From Rutidosis leptorrhynchoides (Eukaryota; Streptophyta; Magnoliopsida; Asterales; Asteraceae): DNA of 64,000 nt. The stretch lies in assembly GCF_046630445.1 (NCBI RefSeq), contig NC_092341.1, positions 7,442,001 through 7,506,000 on the forward strand, given 5' to 3'. The position numbers and the translations under genes were made by a program. The notes under the pieces were generated by a model that saw only the letters and a program-made list of their open reading frames with translations, made no database searches and had not been told where the DNA came from. Positions 59,301 through 64,000 of the stretch are shown here, one piece after another. Each line of letters begins with the position of its first letter. Within the stretch, counting starts at the first letter, position 1.

Positions 59301-62300
59301 GCGAAGGTAAAAACGATGGTGATCATGGTGATGAGTCAGCTCCTGACCTTCCATCTCCACCACCCCACGGTGATACTCCTCTATTAGCTTGTGCTGACCA
59401 ACCTTCAACCTCTGCATACTTAAAGTTCAATGCAGATGAGGTTGCTGATATTTCCACCTTTGCTGTCTATAAGACACTGCAAGGGATCACACCAAATTTG
59501 GAGGAAACTATTCGCAGAGCTATTGTTGATAGTGTCTCTGCTGCTGTCAGATCTGCTTGAGAGGCTGTTACAACTCCTATTGATCTTAAAATCCAGCAGG
59601 TGTGTACTTTTGCTGATGTGGCAGTCGAAGCAATCACAAAGCACCACGAAGATGAAGAGGAGCTTGAAAGGCGAATTATCTCTCACAATGAGTACTGTGA
59701 AAATATCACCCGACTCCAAGCTGATTTGGATGCTGCTAACCGCAGAAATACTTTCTTAAATGAGGAGAACAGGGTGTTACACGAGAGATTGGAATCGCAG
59801 GAAGCTCAAATGGCTAACATGATTCCTGCTGCTGCCTATGTTCAGATGGTTGAAAACATGCAACGAATGGCTGCTTTGCAAGGTGATGTTCGGGCCATCG
59901 TTGAACAAATGGCTATGGGTGTAGCCAGGAATGAAGTTAGATCCTCCAATCTTCTGCTAAGACAATTTGGTGTGGATCCTGGTGCCCATCTTACTCCAGA
60001 GGTTGCTGAGTGGAACAATTTTGCCTTCTCTGCTCCTCAGTCAGATAGTGATCTTGATGCTACTGTCTCCCCTTCTATTCACCCTACTGCCCGTGCTGAT
60101 GACAAAAAGGGGGAGAAAAAGTCCAAAAAGAAATCTAAAAAGAGAAAACAGTCTGAGGGGGAGCATGAACATGAAAAGGCTCCTAAACAACCCAGGAGAG
60201 ATGGAGATGGTGATGGTGATGGTCAAGACACTGGCCCTAAGCCCAGCAACGCTCATACTGAAGCTGGTGGTGCACAGGCAACTGGTGGTACTCAACCCAG
60301 TGTGTCTGCCACACCAGTGGATGATATTGGTTCTGGCAGTAAGCCCAGTGATGTTTCTGATATGGCTGTAGCTGAAGCTTTTGTGCTGTCTCAATCTATT
60401 GAACGTAAAATGAAGAGGAAGTTAGAGAGACATCAAAAGCGACAGCAGGAACTAGATGATGCCTTCAATGCCAAGTTTGAGGCCTTTGCTGAACTTAAAC
60501 GTCGTAAGATTATGCACAGAAGATGGCTGAGTCCAAAAGCAATGGAAATCGATGATGACCTGACTGCCTTTGATAAACACAGAAAAGAGGCAAGAAAAAG
60601 AAATGCCAAGTTCATGGTCAAATACGACAAACAGAGGGCAAAGCTGTATGCACAGAGAGCAGAAAGAATCAGGAACATGACTCCTGCTGAGATGAAGGAT
60701 TACCTTGATTCTACTGAGTCAACTGGTGGAGTTAGAGCTGATATTTTCATAAAATGGGTTGATGCTATGTTAGAAGCCAGCTCTACTCCTCAACCAGCAT
60801 CTGCTGCTCAGCCAGCTACACAACAAACACAGCCAGCAGAAACAATCATCCTTAATGATGATGATATTAGACAGGGGGAGCATCTTGCTATTGTTCCTTA
60901 CCTGCCTCCTATTCAACCAGTATCGACACAAGAACCATCAGCTGAACCCAGGCCTATTGACAAATACATGGTGAAATCTGCTCCTAGGGACAATCAGCCC
61001 CTGAGGAAAGGACCCCTATTCGAGGCAGCTGATGAAGGTACTGAAGTGGTTGAGCCAGCTGATACTAATCAGTCAGCTGGCATTGAAGACACAGCAAGGA
61101 GTGCTGTGATAGAAGACCCAGCCAGAAGTGTGCTGCTGGGTAGTACAAGTGTTGAAGACCCAGCAAAGTCGGTTGAGCTGGGTGCTAAACAAGTAGATGA
61201 TGAAACGGTTGATCCTGCTCACTTCACAGTCTGGGGAAGAGACGGCCAAACATTTGTTCTATCTCCTCTTCCTCCCCAGATTCAAGTTTACTTTGACAGA
61301 ACACAGGATAACCGGGTCAATCAGCATCCAGTTAGTTCATCTGGCAGCTATGAATCATCTATGTATCCTCCATCTTCCCCAAGGGTTCATGACAAACATA
61401 TCACTTGGGAAGATGACTCAGTAACCCATGGTGAGCCGAACATCAGAAAAATGAACCCAGATGAAAGAGATGCCTACAGACTTCAGATCACTGTTCCAGA
61501 GTTGCTTGAACAAAGACAAATTGAACTTAATGAAAGAATTCGTCAAGTCAGGCTGCTGCATCACCCTCTTGATCAGCCACGCTATATTGCTGCACTAACC
61601 TTTGGCGTTGACATTAGGGTGTACTTGAATAACAGTGGTCTCAGTCTCTCCACTACTGATGAAAGAATTCATTTTGAAGATGCTCTCCAGCTGGGTATGG
61701 ATATAAGGGAGTATTGTGCTGCCCTTAGTACTGAAGAGGGTAGAAAGATGGTTGAAGCAGTAAGATCCCTGAACATTTCTTATGATGATTATCTGATGGG
61801 TTTAGCTGCTGAAAGGGAAGCCAGAGAAGCTGCTGATGCTGAACTTGCTGAACGATCAAGGCTTCAGGATATTGAAGACAGATTGGCTGCTGACAGAAAG
61901 CAACAGGCTGAGTCCCTCAAACTAGCCAGAGCCATTGTCAAAGAACAGGATAAGGTTTTTGATAAGATAGAAACTGCTGAGAAAGTACCTACCACTGCTC
62001 CTGTAGTACCTGATCACAATATTGAGTTTCCTGATACTTATTATAAGAGCAGGTATGGTAATGTGATGAATAGAAGATCTAATCCCTGCAGAATTATCAA
62101 GGTAAACAGGGGGACAAAAAGGGCTTTCAATGTTGTCAGGGATAACAATGTTCAAGAAAGGATTAGTTTTGATGACTTAAGAACTCTTGGATTCAGTGAA
62201 TGGATAGAAATCTTGGAGTATTTCATTGGTAAAGGTGAGAGTGCTATCAAGAGTGCTCTTAAGACTGAACTCCAACAGCTGTTCAAGAAGGCAACTAAGT

Positions 62301-62527
62301 TTGGGAATGCACCAGTAGTTGATGTTGATGAATTTCTTGCTCAAAAGCCTAAAGGGAAGCAACCTACTGGTGAAGGACCAACTGGGAGAAGCCGAATTGT
62401 TCTACCTCCTTTCATCCCTGTTTTTGACCCTGCTGAATTACCTCTCCTGTTCCCTGAAGCCTGGAAGATTAAACAAGAGGAGCTATCTGATGAAGAAAGA
62501 GAAAGAGAAAGGGATAAAGATAGATAG
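56335..62527 (+). CDS. SIRE env-position giant ORF, one predicted intron, one in-frame TGA
   Basis: Exon 1 is 56335-57424 and exon 2 is 57546-62527. They join in frame over a 121-bp intron with a donor G/GTAAAG and an acceptor preceded by CTCATCTATTTCTTGGTAAC. The total is about 2,023 codons, with one TGA at 59558-59560. The frame is otherwise open on both sides. Residues about 60-290 look like the plant 'putative transposon protein' domain that follows pol in such elements (family name inferred). Next come a Val/Thr/Asp-rich acidic region, a Ser run (about 59110-59155), a Lys-rich nuclear-localisation-like patch (about 60106-60150), coiled-coil stretches (60400-60690 and 61800-61960) and three degenerate EDPAKSV repeats (61081-61185). 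No signal peptide or clear membrane anchor was seen. Without splicing, exon 1 ends at 57462 as a 375-aa protein. Confidence 0.65.
57421..57509 (+). repeat. 89-bp segment shared with Athila El-A
   Basis: The partner of 29041-29129. It covers the predicted intron donor, the unspliced C-terminus and stop of exon 1, and most of the 121-bp intron. Confidence 0.8.
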
Positions 62528-62793
62528 TCTCCTATGTGCTTAACTTGTATCTTTGTAATTTACTTTTTATTATGAATTATCTTGTAATTATTGTATATAT
62601 CTGATGTAATGTAAGTAAAGTGAGTTTATCTTCAAAATCATATCAAATTATAAGATATAGATAACTCATCAAAAGATCCCAAAACAAACTTAAAGGGACG
62701 AATTTACTGTCTACTCTCTCTAGGTCCCTAAGTGCTGGCTTTAGTGTTTTCTCTTCAAGTCATAGGTTTTGTCATCATCAAATAGGGGGAGAT
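62528..62793 (+). other. SIRE 3' UTR and polypurine tract
   Basis: No gene. It ends TCATCATCAAATAGGGGGAG, then AT, directly before the 3' LTR. This is the characteristic polypurine tract of SIRE-type copia elements. Confidence 0.85.
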
Positions 62794-63750
62794 TGTTGAG
62801 TCCCCAAAATAATTAAGGATTTAATTATGACAAAACAATATTTATTTGCACTAAAGTGTTATGTGCAGCCAGCACACGTTTGTTTATGTATAGTCAGCTA
62901 ATATAGCTGTGTCGAGTGTTTAGTATGCTGCCTAGTCTATCAGCACAAGGTAGAAATGTATTCTTCGAATCAGCACAGGATGTGCACCCAGCAAATCAAG
63001 AATATCAAGTGACTCAGCATATGAAGGACCAGTAAGTCTGGATATTAGCATACAACACAAGACAGCCATGCTCCATTACAAGCATGGTAGTTTCCCAGAG
63101 TGGTCTACATCAACGCACTATTCAACAGAAGTCGAAGACAAAGTTGAACAGAAAAGGACAGGAGTCGGCGGCTGACAAGTGACCTTACAAGACCACGTGG
63201 GAATGCAGAAGTGGAACGCATGTGCAGACATGTGTTATACTTTATTCATACCTAGGGAACACAACATTCCATTTGTTTAAATCAAATGGTAGTGCCAAAC
63301 CGAATTGGTGTGTTCCTGCAAATAGCTACCTAAGAGGAAAGAAGGAGAGCACGCCTTCTGACACAATTGTCCCCACAAGTACAAGGCATCCAATGTACTA
63401 GTGGACAATAGATTAATTACACGGTTAATAGAACTACTATATATATTGTTGTATCCACTATTGTAAAAACTAGTGGTGTGGGTTTATCTGTTAGAGTCCA
63501 AACCGTGTAATAGCTTTAGTTTATCTCTTAGCTATAATCTAGGTAATCTGTATCAACCAACTATCATTTCCGCCAAGGATAGTTGTGATTCTTTCTGATT
63601 TAATCAATAAAGAATAACAGTTGAAAATTACCTGTGACTCTATCTTATTTACTACAGAATACTAAACGTGTTTAACTGACTAGTTAATTAAGAAAAGAAT
63701 TGTATTCACCCCCCCTCTACAATACTCCTGTTGTTATTAAGGGACCAACA
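62794..63750 (+). repeat. SIRE 3' LTR (also 5' LTR of a following copy)
   Basis: 957 bp, with the same sequence as 48760-49716. It is directly followed by a PBS (TGGTATCAGAGC, 63753-63764), not by the chromovirus-like LTR that would be expected after a simple insertion. Confidence 0.95.
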
Positions 63751-64000
63751 ACTGGTATCAGAGCTTCAGTCTTGATAATTAATATCTTGGATCTGAATTC
63801 TCTTATGGCTTCGTATTCAAACTCAGCTTACCTTGAGAATGGCTCGTCTAACAGACCACCTAAGTTTGATGAAGATGAGTATGAAACCTGGAAGGCAAGG
63901 TTCATGCTCCATCTTGAGTCTGTGGATTCACTCATGCCTGGAATTGCCAAAGATGGCCCTTTTGTTCCCACTGAGACAGTTGGTAGTGCACCAGCAATAG
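63751..64000 (+). mobile_element. Start of a second SIRE internal region (PBS and partial gag)
   Basis: It repeats 49717-49966 exactly except at 63998 (T; C at 49964), which changes a Thr codon to Ile. Gag starts at 63805 and runs off the window end. The offset to the first copy is 14,034 bp, showing an LTR-I-LTR-I arrangement. Confidence 0.92.

Larger units (their letters stand above)
48760..63750 (+). mobile_element. SIRE/Maximus-type Ty1/copia retrotransposon (15.0 kb)
   Basis: Order: 5' LTR, PBS for initiator tRNA-Met, gag, a second gag-like ORF, pol (protease, integrase, RT, RNase H), large env-position gene, polypurine tract, 3' LTR. Integrase before RT marks it as copia. The long gag with two CCHC knuckles, the large gene after pol and the AGGGGGAGAT tract point to the SIRE lineage. 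The two 957-bp LTRs read identically, so it is very young. It continues into another internal copy at 63751. Confidence 0.92.

Overview
This window is plant nuclear DNA: AT-rich, with one spliced plant-type RNA-binding protein gene and, for the rest, mostly transposable elements. The LTR families, the palindrome-bearing Athila LTRs and the SIRE-type copia element suggest a eudicot, probably Asteraceae. That placement is inference from general familiarity, not from a search.

Left end (1-9966). A small PIF/Harbinger-like MITE (375-718) lies beyond the 3' end of a six-exon hnRNP A/B-like gene (minus strand, CDS 1479-4294; two RRMs plus a Gly/Tyr-rich tail). A long-TIR, MULE-like non-autonomous element (4651-5966) sits just beyond the promoter of that gene. 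A 41-bp SINE tail fragment with a 17-bp target duplication follows, then a decayed L1-type LINE (about 7042-9376).

Nested LTR retrotransposons (9967-64000). An old chromovirus-like LTR (9967-12778) was broken by an Athila-type element, called El-B here (5' LTR 12779-14687). El-B was then hit twice. The first insertion is a complete 17-kb Athila-type element, El-A (15590-32591, 5-bp target duplication GAATT). The second, inside El-B gag at 33638/33639, is a non-autonomous chromovirus-like element present as a tandem array LTR-I-LTR-I-LTR (33639-48759). The third LTR of that array was broken by a SIRE-type copia element (48760-63750) whose two 957-bp LTRs read as identical. After its 3' LTR the copia internal sequence starts again (63751-64000), so this element also looks tandem, with a period of 14,034 bp.

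Gene content of the elements. El-A has a gag-pol frame with two in-frame TGA codons, a small ORF after pol resembling carlavirus nucleic-acid-binding proteins, and an Athila env-like gene with a clear 636-bp intron. The chromovirus-like array has no pol. It carries a short gag-like ORF and a captured fragment of a host poly(A)-binding protein gene. The SIRE element has gag ending at a canonical A-AAA-AAC slippery heptamer with a second gag-like ORF in the -1 frame, then pol, then a very large env-position gene (about 2,023 codons, one predicted intron, one in-frame TGA).

Structure beyond simple genes: family-specific palindrome pairs sit just upstream of the LTR TATA boxes and recur inside the Athila elements, including before the env-like gene. 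An LTR promoter cassette is shared between Athila and chromovirus-like LTRs that use different primer tRNAs. An 89-bp segment is shared, without gaps, between the Athila 3' region and the SIRE env-position intron. All family assignments come from reading motifs; no database search was run.
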